A stretch of DNA of 64,000 bases from GCA-2725625 sp964574215 (GTDB taxonomy: Bacteria > Pseudomonadota > Alphaproteobacteria > Rhodospirillales > UBA2165): the NCBI GenBank assembly GCA_964574215.1, contig CAZNLR010000019.1, positions 1 through 64,000 on the forward strand, written 5' to 3'. Shown here in pieces: positions 17,470-26,536 of the stretch. How positions within the stretch are numbered: position 1 is the first letter of the stretch; each line of letters starts with the position of its first letter. The notes beneath the pieces are model-generated. The model worked only from the letters and a program-made list of their open reading frames with translations, did no database searches and was not told the origin of the DNA. Both the position numbers and the translations under genes were made by a program.

Positions 17470-18456
17470 ATGACGAACAACCAGCCATCGGATGCCCCCG
17501 ACCTTGCTGTTGAGATTAAGGGCTTAAACAAGACCTATGCGGGAAATTCCATGCAGCCGCCCAAAGAGGCGCTGATCGACGTCAATCTGGAAATTCCCCG
17601 GGGCTCGTTTTTCGGCCTGCTGGGTCCCAACGGCGCCGGTAAATCGACCATCATCAATATCATGGCCGGTTTGGTGTTGAAGACGTCGGGCGACGTTAAG
17701 GTCTGGGGCTACGATATCGAGACGCAAATGCGTCAGGCGCGCTCGGCCATCGGCGTGGTGCCTCAGGAACTGAACATCGATCCCTTTTTTACCCCACGGG
17801 AAATTCTGGAAGTGCAGGCCGGCCTTTACGGCGTGCCCAAAGCCCAGCGCCGCACCGATGAAATCCTCGAAGCCGTCCGCCTGACCGACAAGGCGGACTC
17901 TTACGCCCGCACCCTCTCCGGCGGTATGCGGCGGCGCATGCTGGTGGCCAAGGCCATGGTCCACTCACCGCCCATCCTGGTGCTGGATGAACCGACCGCC
18001 GGGGTCGATGTGGAACTTCGCCAGCAGCTTTGGTCCTATGTCCGTTCGCTCCGGGAACTGGGAGCGACCATCCTGCTGACCACCCACTATCTGGAAGAGG
18101 CCGAGGAATTGTGTGATCAGATCGCCATTATTAATAACGGTCAAGTGGTCACCAGCCAGCATACGGAGGATCTTCTGCGCAGCCTCGATTCGAAGGAGTT
18201 GATCATCACGGTCGACAAGGATTTGGCGGCGACACCTGATAATCTCGGCAGGTTCAATGTGGAACTGCAGAACAGCCGGAAATTGGTTTTCCATGTGCCG
18301 CCCAGCCAGGTCCCGGTCGAAGAGGTGCTGGAAGCGGTGCGCGCCGAAGGTCTGGGAATCGCCGATTTGACCACCAAGGAATCCGATCTCGAAGATATCT
18401 TCCTGATGATGACCCGTGAAAACGGAAGTTTGCGGGACGGAGAGCCCGGCGGGTAA
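17470..18456 (+). CDS. ABC transporter ATP-binding protein, no permease adjacent
   Basis: The 328-residue ATPase has Walker A (GPNGAGKST), Q-loop (GVVPQELNID), signature LSGGM, Walker B (ILVLDEPTAGVD) and the switch His (LLTTHYLEE). Its C-terminal extension of about 90 residues fits drug/lipid-type exporters such as YadG or CcmA-like proteins. The usual ABC-2 membrane partner is absent; a lipoprotein hydrolase follows instead, nine bases after the stop. The transported substrate is unknown. Confidence 0.9.
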   Translation: MTNNQPSDAPDLAVEIKGLNKTYAGNSMQPPKEALIDVNLEIPRGSFFGLLGPNGAGKSTIINIMAGLVLKTSGDVKVWGYDIETQMRQARSAIGVVPQELNIDPFFTPREILEVQAGLYGVPKAQRRTDEILEAVRLTDKADSYARTLSGGMRRRMLVAKAMVHSPPILVLDEPTAGVDVELRQQLWSYVRSLRELGATILLTTHYLEEAEELCDQIAIINNGQVVTSQHTEDLLRSLDSKELIITVDKDLAATPDNLGRFNVELQNSRKLVFHVPPSQVPVEEVLEAVRAEGLGIADLTTKESDLEDIFLMMTRENGSLRDGEPGG

Positions 18457-18464
18457 AAAGAGTG

Positions 18465-19397
18465 ATGGCGTTGCGGGGGATTCCTTTTGTTCTGATTTTT
18501 TTTCTGGCGGCCTGCGCGCCACAGCTGAAACCGCCGGGGCCCCAAATCACCGAACCCAAGCTCAGCGACACAGCCTATGTCACACCGGACGGACTTTCTT
18601 TGCCGCTGCATGTTTGGCAGACCGCGGCAAAGCCAAAAGCCGTAATCCTGGCGCTCCACGGATTTAATGATTATGGCGCCTTCATAAAAAAAGCCGCTTC
18701 TAATTTCAGTCAAAACGGCGTTCAGGTTTACGCCTACGATCAACGGGGTTTTGGCCGGTCGCCCCATTTCGGCTTTTGGCCGGGACGCCGGGCCTTTGCC
18801 GATGATGCCACGGTGGCGGTTGGGCTGTTGCGTCAAAAGCATCCGGGGCTGCCGGTTTATCTGCTGGGCATGAGCATGGGGGGCGCCGTGGTGATGACGG
18901 CCATGACCGATGACGTGCGGCCCGACGTGGACGGTGTGGTGCTGGTGGCGCCGGCGGTATGGGGGCGGGAAACCATGCCCTTTTACCAGCGTTGGGCTTT
19001 GTGGCTGGCGGTTCGCATGGTGCCGTGGATGAAACTGTCGGCCGAGGGGTTGAAGATCAGGGCCTCGGACAATGTCGAAATGCTGCGGGAACTGGGACGG
19101 GATCCGCTGTTTATCAAGGAGACCCGCGTCGATGCCATCTGGGGACTGGTGAATTTGATGGATTTGGCTCTCCGCCGGTCGGCAGATTATAAAGCCAAGA
19201 CATTGTTGCTCTACGGGGAAAATGACGAGGTGATCAGGAAAAAGCCCACCGAGTTGATGTTTTCCCGTCTGCCCGAGGACGCTGCCGCCGACCGCCGCCT
19301 GATCCGGTATCCCAAGGGGTATCACATGCTGCTCAGGGATTTGCAGGCGGAGACGGTGTGGCGGGATGTATTGAGTTGGATTAAGCAGGGCAGTTAA
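18465..19397 (+). CDS. Alpha/beta hydrolase lipoprotein, monoacylglycerol-lipase-like
   Basis: The protein is 310 residues long. A signal peptide ends in a lipobox (FFLAACAP), so it is probably a membrane-anchored lipoprotein. The fold is clear: HG oxyanion segment (ALHGFNDYGAF), nucleophile elbow GMSMGG, acid in LYGENDEV and His in PKGYHMLL. Homologues are lysophospholipases or monoglyceride lipases. It is coupled to the ABC ATPase gene; a GTG three bases upstream is an alternative start. Confidence 0.85.
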   Translation: MALRGIPFVLIFFLAACAPQLKPPGPQITEPKLSDTAYVTPDGLSLPLHVWQTAAKPKAVILALHGFNDYGAFIKKAASNFSQNGVQVYAYDQRGFGRSPHFGFWPGRRAFADDATVAVGLLRQKHPGLPVYLLGMSMGGAVVMTAMTDDVRPDVDGVVLVAPAVWGRETMPFYQRWALWLAVRMVPWMKLSAEGLKIRASDNVEMLRELGRDPLFIKETRVDAIWGLVNLMDLALRRSADYKAKTLLLYGENDEVIRKKPTELMFSRLPEDAAADRRLIRYPKGYHMLLRDLQAETVWRDVLSWIKQGS

Positions 19398-19400
19398 GCC

Positions 19401-19424
19401 GGTAAACGCCACATAGGCTTTACC
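19401..19424 (+). terminator. Hairpin downstream of the hydrolase gene (possible terminator)
   Basis: GGTAAA and GCC pair with GGC and TTTACC (one bulged C, five-base loop), starting three bases after the stop codon. A T tract is missing, so termination is only possible. Confidence 0.35.
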
Positions 19425-19505
19425 AATAAAGCGGCTTGCAGTATGGTGCGCCCCCATCAGCCGCCATGAGGCCCCGTTCAGGCCGGATTATGGCAGGCCA
19501 AATAA

Positions 19506-19582
19506 GCGCCCGTAGCTCAGCTGGATAGAGTGTCGGCCTCCGAAGCCGAAGGTCACAGGTTCGAATCCTGTCGGGCGCGCCA
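19506..19582 (+). tRNA. tRNA-Arg (anticodon CCG)
   Basis: The 77-base cloverleaf has a seven-pair acceptor stem (GCGCCCG with CGGGCGC), a D arm, an anticodon stem TCGGC/GCCGA with loop CTCCGAA (anticodon CCG, reads CGG), a T arm ACAGG-TTCGAAT-CCTGT and an encoded CCA. It marks the edge of an AT-richer accessory block. Confidence 0.97.
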
Positions 19583-19905
19583 TTTCCTTGAATGGCTTAT
19601 ACGACAATTGAATTTTACTAATTCCTGTCTCGCAGCCAAATAGCAACCTTAAGATCTAATTTCGAGGCCATTTTGCCAATTTGTGCCCGTCGGGATTTGC
19701 CGGGTTATTTCGGAATTTGGCAAGATGAATCCGCCAGCACAGTCGCATTCACATCTGCATTACCCCCCGAAAGCAGACATGAACCGTATTAGGCAAAAGA
19801 GTCCGCTTCTGACCCGTGTCGGACATTATTTAAATTACTTAGCAAGATTGCCATAGCCCCAACTTTCTCTAATATTGTTGCGATCGATACATCCGGATAA
19901 GGCAA
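19583..19905. other. 323-bp intergenic stretch after the tRNA, containing a degenerate repeat
   Basis: No credible gene is seen. It is AT-rich and holds one copy of the dispersed hairpin repeat (about 19770-19828). No integrase, and no second copy of the tRNA 3' end, was found here. Confidence 0.6.
19770..19828. repeat. Dispersed palindromic repeat, copy A (degenerate)
   Basis: It contains AAAGCAGACATGAACC followed by a GTCCG...CGGAC hairpin (19801-19805 with 19820-19824) and a trailing ATT. The core, GTCCGCTTCTG...CGGACATT, recurs at about 21.57, 23.43, 23.52 and 28.96 kb in this window, always between genes. Confidence 0.6.
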
Positions 19906-21504
19906 ATGACAGATCGTCCGAATATACTCCTCATTATCACTGACCAACATAAAGCTGACCATCTCGGCTGTTACGGCAACTCGGTCGTGCAAACACCCAA
20001 CATCGACACCTTATCCGAAGACGGAGTGACCTTTGACCATTTTTATACGGCCAGCCCGATTTGTATGCCTAATCGCGCGACGTTGATGACCAGCCGCATG
20101 CCCTCCTGCCATGGCTTGCGCATTAACGGCCTGCCACTCTCCAAGGACAATGTGACTTTCGTCGATTTGCTTCGCCATGCTGGCTATCGGACGGGTGTAA
20201 TAGGCAAATGCCATCTCCAGCCGATGATGAACCTGCCGATGGGGGAAGCGGAATACTGGCCGGAAAATCCGACAGATGAAACTCTGCCGGATGATCTAAA
20301 ATTCTCCCGACGATCACGTATGGACGGTCCGGAGTATGATCAGGAACGGGCAGGCGTATGGGCCGAAGACCCGAATCTAGAAGTGGAAACGCCCTATTAC
20401 GGTTTTGATCATTTGCGGTTCGCGAACTTTCATGGCGACATGGTGCACGGTCATTACAGCCGCTGGCTTCAGGAGCGCCATGAAGATGCCAATTCGTTGC
20501 GCGGCAAGGAAAACGCCCTAACAGATAACGTCTACGATGTTAAAAAAGGTTGGCGAACCCGCATGCCTGAGGAATTATACCCGACGACTTACATCGCCGA
20601 AGAAACTATTAAATATCTCGACGAACACGCCAAAGGTGACGCCGCCGCGCCGTTTTTTCTCCAATGTTCCTTCCCTGACCCGCATGCACCGTTAACTCCG
20701 CCCGGGAAATATTGGTCGATGTACGATCCGTCGGACGTCGAACTCCCTGCATCATTTGGCCATATTGATCCAAATGAACCTCGCTTTATTCATGAAACCC
20801 GTGCCAAAAGTGATCAACCCAAAAAAGTGCCTGCGCTCTCCATGCCGGATGAAAAAGAAGCCCGTGAAAACATCGCCTTGACCTATGGCATGGTGACCAT
20901 GGTTGATGAAGCTATTGGGCGCATTGTCGAAACACTGGATAGGCTAAAATTACGGGACAACACAATTATTATATTTACCGCCGACCACGGCGATATGGGC
21001 GGCGATCACGGCATGTTCGGAAAATTTGGTGTGCATTATGATGCGGTGTTGCGTGTGCCGTTCATCTGGAATGATCCGACGAATAAGATATCAAAACACT
21101 CGGGTGAGCTTGGCGGTACGATTGATATTGCGCCGACCATTTTAGCGCGGGCCGGGTTAGCGACAAGCGTGGGTATGCAAGGGATCGATATTGTTGGTCA
21201 GGTCCAGTCAAATTCGCCGCCAACTCGCGAGGGTATTTTAGCTGAAGAAGATCAGCTCAACACCCAAACCAATGGGCTGGGAGCACAGAGGATTTGGACG
21301 TTTGTTCGTGATCAGTGGCGCTTGAGCGTTTGGTTTGGGGACGAGATGGGGCAACTGTTTGATCGTAAAAACGATCCTCATGAAATGAGCAATCTATGGT
21401 CCGATCCTGACTATACAGTCGTTAAGGCCGAGCTTATGGAACGAATGATGCGGGAACGCATGCGCTTGGGAGAAACGTTGCCTCTACCAATTCGATTTGC
21501 CTAG
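19906..21504 (+). CDS. Type I sulfatase / phosphonate-monoester-hydrolase-like
   Basis: The 532-residue protein has the formylglycine motif CMPNRATLMTSR (Cys53 to be oxidised), the N-terminal metal site NILLIITDQHKADHLGCYG and the second metal site TADHGDMGGDHGMFGK. The family cleaves sulfate or phosphonate monoesters using Ca2+ or Mn2+. No signal peptide is seen, so it is probably cytoplasmic. It lacks choline-sulfatase (BetC) landmarks. It is AT-richer than its flanks. The neighbouring uptake system suggests an imported sulfated or esterified small molecule; that is inference. Confidence 0.9.
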   Translation: MTDRPNILLIITDQHKADHLGCYGNSVVQTPNIDTLSEDGVTFDHFYTASPICMPNRATLMTSRMPSCHGLRINGLPLSKDNVTFVDLLRHAGYRTGVIGKCHLQPMMNLPMGEAEYWPENPTDETLPDDLKFSRRSRMDGPEYDQERAGVWAEDPNLEVETPYYGFDHLRFANFHGDMVHGHYSRWLQERHEDANSLRGKENALTDNVYDVKKGWRTRMPEELYPTTYIAEETIKYLDEHAKGDAAAPFFLQCSFPDPHAPLTPPGKYWSMYDPSDVELPASFGHIDPNEPRFIHETRAKSDQPKKVPALSMPDEKEARENIALTYGMVTMVDEAIGRIVETLDRLKLRDNTIIIFTADHGDMGGDHGMFGKFGVHYDAVLRVPFIWNDPTNKISKHSGELGGTIDIAPTILARAGLATSVGMQGIDIVGQVQSNSPPTREGILAEEDQLNTQTNGLGAQRIWTFVRDQWRLSVWFGDEMGQLFDRKNDPHEMSNLWSDPDYTVVKAELMERMMRERMRLGETLPLPIRFA

Positions 21505-21564
21505 CGGTTACTAAGCGGGCGGTCCGCTTATGGCTAAGACCGGTCATAAAAAGCTACATAATCT

Positions 21565-21593
21565 ATGTCCGCTATATCCCGAATAGCGGACAT
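21565..21593. repeat. Dispersed palindromic repeat, copy B (perfect 11-bp arms)
   Basis: ATGTCCGCTAT (21565-21575) pairs perfectly with ATAGCGGACAT (21583-21593) around a seven-base loop. It lies between the converging sulfatase and GMC genes, so it could also slow transcription from either side, though a T tract is lacking. A further GGTCCGCTTATGGC fragment precedes it. Confidence 0.7.
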
Positions 21594-21602
21594 TTCAGAT
21601 AT

Positions 21603-23210
21603 TTATCCTGAACTAAGGATATATTCGGAAGCTTTTTCTGCGATCATTATCACGGGTGCATTGATGTTACCGCCGACCAAGTCCGGCATAACAGAAGCAT
21701 CAACAACGCGGAGGCTATCACAATCCCGAACATTCATTTTAGGATCAACTACCGAGCCGTCGTCTATTCCCATGCGGCAGGTGCCAATTGGATGAAAAAC
21801 GGTCATCGCCGATTCGCGGATAAAACCATCAATTTCATCATCGCTCTTGACGTCGTCGCCAGGCATCATCTCCTCGCCAAGGTGCTCGTTAAAAGCTGGC
21901 TGAGCCGCGATGGCGCGTTTAATTTTAAACGCTTGGCGGATGGCCGTACGATCCATCTCGGTCGAGAAAAAATTATTGAGAATTTTTGGCGGATCATTGG
22001 GTTGGTTCGAGGCTAACGTTACCGCCCCTCGGCTCTCTGGCCGCAAATGACACGCGATCAATCCAATTCCAGGGGGGCCGGGCTTTCGGATCAATGGAAA
22101 CCATTCACAGGATTGCATCGAAAAAAGTCTAAAAAATAATTGGATATCAGGCAGTTCTAAATCGAGGCGGCTTTTGACAAAACCCGTTCCAAAGCCCAAT
22201 GGATGAGTTGCCGGGCCGCTTTTAAGAAATTGCGCACGTAGCATATTTACGACAAGTCGATCATAGCGCAGGTTTTTTTGAAACTCTGACGGAGTTTTGC
22301 GTGCATATTCGATCAAGACACTCGGATGGTCCTGTAAATTTTGGCCCACATTTTTTCGATCTGCTACGACTTCAATGCCATGCTCTTGCAAAAGCGCAGC
22401 AGGACCAATGCCCGAAAGCATCAACAATTGCGCTGAGTTGTACGTGCCACCAGACAAAATGACTTCTTTGTTGGCCCGCACTGTTTTGGCCTGACCGTTT
22501 TTTTGGTATTCAATTCCAACCGCTTTGTTACCATCGAATAATATTCGTTGAACGTGAGCGCCAGTTTCGGCTACAAGATTTCTGCGTCTTAGTGCCGGAC
22601 GCAAAAAAACCACGGCGGCGCTTTGGCGTCGCCCCTCGGCAGAATTGAATTGCATGCGAGCCAGGCCTTCCTGCTCGGCGCCATTGAAGTCGCCACGAAA
22701 TGGATAGCCAAGGGCTTCACCGGCTGCTTTATAGGCGTCAATAATATTATCTTCGGTCGGCGCAATTGCCGTTTTCATTGGCCCACTGTCGCCATGATAA
22801 TCATTATGCTCAGTCAGGTAATTCTCTGACTTTTTGAAATAAGGCAGGACTTTATCATAGGTCCAATCGGCAAGCCCCAATTGCCCCCAGCGATCATAAT
22901 CTCCCCTGTTACCGCGCACATATGCCGTCATGTTGATAGACGAAGATCCGCCAAGAACCTTACCCCGTGGATGATAAAGTCGGCGGTTGTTCATGTGCGG
23001 TTCCGGCTCCGACATATACGACCAATTATATTTTGCGTCGTTCCAAATCTTGGCGGTGCCGGTTGGAATATGAAAAAGCGGGTTGGAATCCTTTTTGCCC
23101 GCTTCTAAAACGAGAACGCTATTTTTGGGATCTGCACTGAGCCGATTGGCCAACACACAGCCAGCTGAGCCGGCGCCGACGACTATATAATCATAAGTGT
23201 GAGCTTTCAT
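21603..23210 (-). CDS. GMC-family FAD-dependent oxidoreductase (choline/alcohol dehydrogenase-like)
   Basis: This 535-residue protein opens with the FAD motif YIVVGAGSAGCVLANRLS and has the GMC signature HPRGKVLGGSSSINMTAYVRG and the C-terminal catalytic segment TVFHPIGTCRMGIDDGSVV. The family oxidises alcohols (choline, alkanols, polyols) to aldehydes. It is the last minus-strand gene of the block, 346 bases after the TRAP genes and divergent from nothing upstream. It may act on an alcohol released after import; the substrate is unknown. Confidence 0.9.
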   Translation of the reverse strand: MKAHTYDYIVVGAGSAGCVLANRLSADPKNSVLVLEAGKKDSNPLFHIPTGTAKIWNDAKYNWSYMSEPEPHMNNRRLYHPRGKVLGGSSSINMTAYVRGNRGDYDRWGQLGLADWTYDKVLPYFKKSENYLTEHNDYHGDSGPMKTAIAPTEDNIIDAYKAAGEALGYPFRGDFNGAEQEGLARMQFNSAEGRRQSAAVVFLRPALRRRNLVAETGAHVQRILFDGNKAVGIEYQKNGQAKTVRANKEVILSGGTYNSAQLLMLSGIGPAALLQEHGIEVVADRKNVGQNLQDHPSVLIEYARKTPSEFQKNLRYDRLVVNMLRAQFLKSGPATHPLGFGTGFVKSRLDLELPDIQLFFRLFSMQSCEWFPLIRKPGPPGIGLIACHLRPESRGAVTLASNQPNDPPKILNNFFSTEMDRTAIRQAFKIKRAIAAQPAFNEHLGEEMMPGDDVKSDDEIDGFIRESAMTVFHPIGTCRMGIDDGSVVDPKMNVRDCDSLRVVDASVMPDLVGGNINAPVIMIAEKASEYILSSG

Positions 23211-23419
23211 CCAAACCTCAAATTAAATGCAGAATACCTATGTGCTGGAAGATTAAAGTTGCTGCCACGCGCCCCGTCAACTTCTCGGTTCAGATAGAAA
23301 TTTTTTATTAGTCAATCAACTCACAAAATTATCAGTTGTTGAGACCTATGTCGGTTGACAAGTTGACAAGCATAAGCTGAGTGAAATGATCCAATGAAGC
23401 AATATTGGGAGAGTTATCG

Positions 23420-23448
23420 ATGTCCGGTTCTGGCTAATAGCGGACGTT
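23420..23448. repeat. Dispersed palindromic repeat, copy C
   Basis: ATGTCCGGTTCTGGC...TAGCGGACGTT forms a GTCCG/CGGAC stem (23422-23426 with 23441-23445). It closely resembles copies A, B and D. Confidence 0.6.
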
Positions 23449-23511
23449 CAGCACAGAGATTTTAATTTCCACTTTTGGGGGCAAAGCAGAGGCATTCCGT
23501 TAACCCTTGAT

Positions 23512-23542
23512 ACGTCCGCTAATGACCCGAAGGCGACATTGG
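23512..23542. repeat. Dispersed palindromic repeat, copy C2 (degenerate)
   Basis: ACGTCCGCTAATGACCC followed by GGCGACATTGGC has the same core as the other copies with a decayed right arm. A GCAAAGCAGAGGCATT stretch just upstream (from 23481) matches the left flank of copy A. Confidence 0.5.
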
Positions 23543-23556
23543 CAGAAATCGGCAAG

Positions 23557-24864
23557 CTAATTGAAACCGGCAATTGCCGGCAACCAAAGAGTTAAAGCCG
23601 GAAATAAAATAATCACGATTATGCGGGTCATGTCGGCTAGGAGGAAGGGTGTAATCCCTGCGAAAATTGTTTTGAGCGGAATATCCCTGGCGACCCCGAA
23701 TATGACAAATACGTTCATACCGATGGGTGGGGTAATCATGCCCACCTCAATCACCATCACCAGAACCACGCCCCACCAGATGGGATGGTAGCCAAGCCCG
23801 GTTACCAGAGGAAATACGAAAGGCATGGTAATCAGTAATGCGGCAACGGTATCGAATATACTGCCGAGAATGAGATAGATGACCATTAAAACGAATATCA
23901 CTGCTAGCGGCGGCAGATGCTGATCGATGATTGCGTTTGTAAGTGCTTCCGGAACTTTTGAAGCGGTAATAAAATAGCTAAAAATGGATGCACCCATGAT
24001 GATCATATAGATCATCGCCGAGTTGGAAGCGGTATCCTTCAAAACTTCCCAAAATGATGTCCAGGTTAATTTGCGGCGAAGTAGGGCAAAAAGTAGGGCC
24101 ATGCCAGCGCCCAATGCTGCTGCTTCGTTTACCGTGAACAGGCCGCTGTAGATACCGCCGATCACTGTCCCAAGCAGAACGACAACGCCCCAGCTTTCAC
24201 GCACGGCCTGCCAGCGTTCCCGAAAGGGTAATCGAACCCCGCTGGGGCCGGCGTCGGGACGCACCCGCACGTAGATATTGACGGCAATGAGATGAAAAAC
24301 CACCGCGATGATGGCGGGTATCAAAGAAGCGACAAAAAGCGTAATCACGAATTGTTCGGTGAGAAAGGCGTAAATCACCATAATAACTGAAGGGGGTATG
24401 AGCATTCCTAGAGTGCCGCCAGCGGCAATGCTGCCCGTCGCCAGTTGCTGAGAGTATCCGCGTTTGAGCATTTCTGGCAGGGCCACCCGACCCATGGTGG
24501 CTGCAGTTGCGATGGACGAGCCACAGACCGCACCGAAACCAGCACAACCGCCTATGGTCGCCATGGCCAAACCGCCTCTGCGATGCCCGAGAAAAGCGTT
24601 AGCCAGGCGGTAAATGTCGCTCGATAGCCCGCTCACCCCGGCAAAACTGCCCATTAATAAAAACAAGGGGATCACCGACAGGTCGAGACTGGCAATGACT
24701 CCCACCGGTTCAGTGGCGAAGAGGGAAGCCGCCGGTTTGAACCCATGCAGAAAGCCGAAGCCGACGAATCCGGCCACTGCCATTGCCATACCGATGGGCA
24801 CGTGCAAGGCGATCAGGATAAGCATGCCGATTAGACCCATGGAGGCGATCAGGATCGGATCCAT
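23557..24864 (-). CDS. dctM: TRAP transporter large permease (DctM)
   Basis: A 435-residue membrane protein with about 12 helices and DctM motifs: GMAMAVAGFVGFG near the N terminus, GSSIATAATMGRVALPEM, AAGGTLGMLIPPSVIMVIYA and the late EVGMITPPIGMNVFVI. It forms the sodium-driven translocation unit with DctQ. Its ATG overlaps the dctQ stop by one base (TGATG), so it is translationally coupled. Confidence 0.95.
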   Translation of the reverse strand: MDPILIASMGLIGMLILIALHVPIGMAMAVAGFVGFGFLHGFKPAASLFATEPVGVIASLDLSVIPLFLLMGSFAGVSGLSSDIYRLANAFLGHRRGGLAMATIGGCAGFGAVCGSSIATAATMGRVALPEMLKRGYSQQLATGSIAAGGTLGMLIPPSVIMVIYAFLTEQFVITLFVASLIPAIIAVVFHLIAVNIYVRVRPDAGPSGVRLPFRERWQAVRESWGVVVLLGTVIGGIYSGLFTVNEAAALGAGMALLFALLRRKLTWTSFWEVLKDTASNSAMIYMIIMGASIFSYFITASKVPEALTNAIIDQHLPPLAVIFVLMVIYLILGSIFDTVAALLITMPFVFPLVTGLGYHPIWWGVVLVMVIEVGMITPPIGMNVFVIFGVARDIPLKTIFAGITPFLLADMTRIIVIILFPALTLWLPAIAGFN

Positions 24865-25400
24865 CAGCCGCCCCTTTCTTGTTCGTTCAAAGAAGTTGCG
24901 CGCGCCCGTTTAATGTCGCGAAAACCGTTCGACAACACCACCAGCTGAACCGGCACGCAAAATAATATGAACAATGTGGCAACCGACCACCAAGGCGCCA
25001 GTGCTAGACCCAGCAGCCAGGTGGTTTCCTTGTTCTCGTGCAGTTCGAAAACGTAGATGATGAACTGGTAGCCCATCATGTTAAAGGTGGCGAATGTAAC
25101 AATAGCGCCGAAAGCGTCAAGAAACCGAGTCCAGCGCTGTCCCAGTGCGTTGCCTAGAAACTTAATTGCGATGTGGTGTTTTTCCGCCAATGCGGTGGGA
25201 AAAAAGGATGCCATGGCGATAGCGATGACCAAACGTAGGATCTCGGAAATTCCTTCTATGGGGGCACCGAATATCGAACGGGCGATGGCGTCAATAATGG
25301 TGGCGAGGGCCACGGCCACCAGGGCGAATAAACCGAGAAGAGCCAATATCCGGGCGAAGGTAATATTGGCTCTCTCGATTCTACCGAGCTTGGTCGACAT
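24864..25400 (-). CDS. dctQ: TRAP transporter small permease (DctQ)
   Basis: The 178-residue protein has four helices. The family region VVALATIIDAIARSIFGAPIEG followed by SFFPTALAEKHHIAIKFL is typical DctQ. It lies 36 bases after dctP and directly before dctM in the same operon. Confidence 0.92.
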   Translation of the reverse strand: MSTKLGRIERANITFARILALLGLFALVAVALATIIDAIARSIFGAPIEGISEILRLVIAIAMASFFPTALAEKHHIAIKFLGNALGQRWTRFLDAFGAIVTFATFNMMGYQFIIYVFELHENKETTWLLGLALAPWWSVATLFILFCVPVQLVVLSNGFRDIKRARATSLNEQERGG

Positions 25401-25436
25401 GAGCGGTAAAGAAATAGCAAGGTCTCCCTTTTGAGA

Positions 25437-26456
25437 TTACTTGCCCGCCCGGATCGCCGTCAGCTCAGCCCGCACGGCAGCAAGCAGTTCTTTGCCCCGC
25501 GGATGACTTTTTTGCCAGCCTTCGATGGCCCGCTGTTTAGCGGCGTCGAGAGCCTTAAGGTCTGTACCCGTAGGCCGCACGACTTTGTTGACGCCGGTCT
25601 TGATCATTTTAGTTTCAATACCATTTTGTAGGCCGTCATGAGTCCGGCCATGGGCGCGGGACAACTTTTCTCCCCAGTTATTCCGGAAAGCAGCTTTTCC
25701 GATCGCCGGTAGACTGTCGAAGCTTTGTTTATTCATGGCCGACATTAAGGGCACGCAGCCAAGATTTGCGTGGTAGTGATATTTCGCTACATCGATGATG
25801 CGCCAAGCCATATACCCGACCCATTCCAAGGCGACGGCATCAATCACCCCGCGGCTCATGTTTTCGGCGATAGCTGGCGCCGCCATACCCACCGGCGTAG
25901 CGCCCATTTCCTTGGTGACCCGACCGAAGACCGGGCCGGCCACTCTTATTTTCATACCCTTCAAGTCGTTCATTCTATTGATGGGTTTCTTAGAATGAAT
26001 CATGTAGGGATGGGTACAGACCAGCAAGGGAACAACGAATTTGTCGTATCCACGCAGCTTGCCCTTGGAATACATCCGCCATATTGCCACTGACGCCTCG
26101 GTCGCACTTTTGAAAAGCCCGGGCAGTTCAAATACTTCGTTGTCCGGGAAACGGCCCGGATTGTATGCGGGAACGGCCATAACCAGGTCCGCAACACGGT
26201 CAGCCATGAGCTTTAACTGAGCTCTTGGGTTCCTTCCCAAGCCACCGCCCGGAAAGGTATCAATCTTCACCACCCCATTGGTTTCAGCAGCAATCTTTTC
26301 GGCGAAAGGTTTTATCACATGGGCGTAAGTCGGTTCTTTGGCGGGTACAAAGAGGTTCCATTTCAAGGTTACGTTTTTGTTGCCTTCTGCGAACGAAGTT
26401 CCCGACGACAAAAGAATTCCAGTGATTGTGGCAATAATTAAATTTTGCGATTTCAT
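25437..26456 (-). CDS. dctP: TRAP transporter substrate-binding protein (DctP)
   Basis: The 339-residue periplasmic protein has a signal peptide ending near GTSFAEG. TRAP SBP features are FPGGGLGRNPRAQLKLM and MNDLKGMKIRVAGPVFGRV, which contains the arginine that usually binds a carboxylate. So the ligand probably carries a carboxylate. A strong GGAGGA precedes the start. The gene sits between the M24 gene and dctQM. Confidence 0.93.
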   Translation of the reverse strand: MKSQNLIIATITGILLSSGTSFAEGNKNVTLKWNLFVPAKEPTYAHVIKPFAEKIAAETNGVVKIDTFPGGGLGRNPRAQLKLMADRVADLVMAVPAYNPGRFPDNEVFELPGLFKSATEASVAIWRMYSKGKLRGYDKFVVPLLVCTHPYMIHSKKPINRMNDLKGMKIRVAGPVFGRVTKEMGATPVGMAAPAIAENMSRGVIDAVALEWVGYMAWRIIDVAKYHYHANLGCVPLMSAMNKQSFDSLPAIGKAAFRNNWGEKLSRAHGRTHDGLQNGIETKMIKTGVNKVVRPTGTDLKALDAAKQRAIEGWQKSHPRGKELLAAVRAELTAIRAGK

Positions 26457-26536
26457 AATATTTCCTCCGTTTTGTAATAGTTTCTACTTTTTGCTCAAAC
26501 ATTCCTCGGGAATTCCGGGGCTGTTCTGGCTGTTCA

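Larger units (their letters stand above)
23211..23556. other. 346-bp intergenic stretch between the GMC and TRAP genes with two repeat copies
   Basis: No gene is seen. It holds two copies of the dispersed repeat (about 23420-23448 and 23512-23542) and presumably the GMC gene's own promoter. The long gap argues against the GMC gene being in the same transcript as the TRAP genes. Confidence 0.55.

Noticed and set aside
19906..21504. Choline sulfatase (BetC)
   Set aside because: The N-terminal region lacks BetC landmarks; only the general sulfatase motifs are shared.
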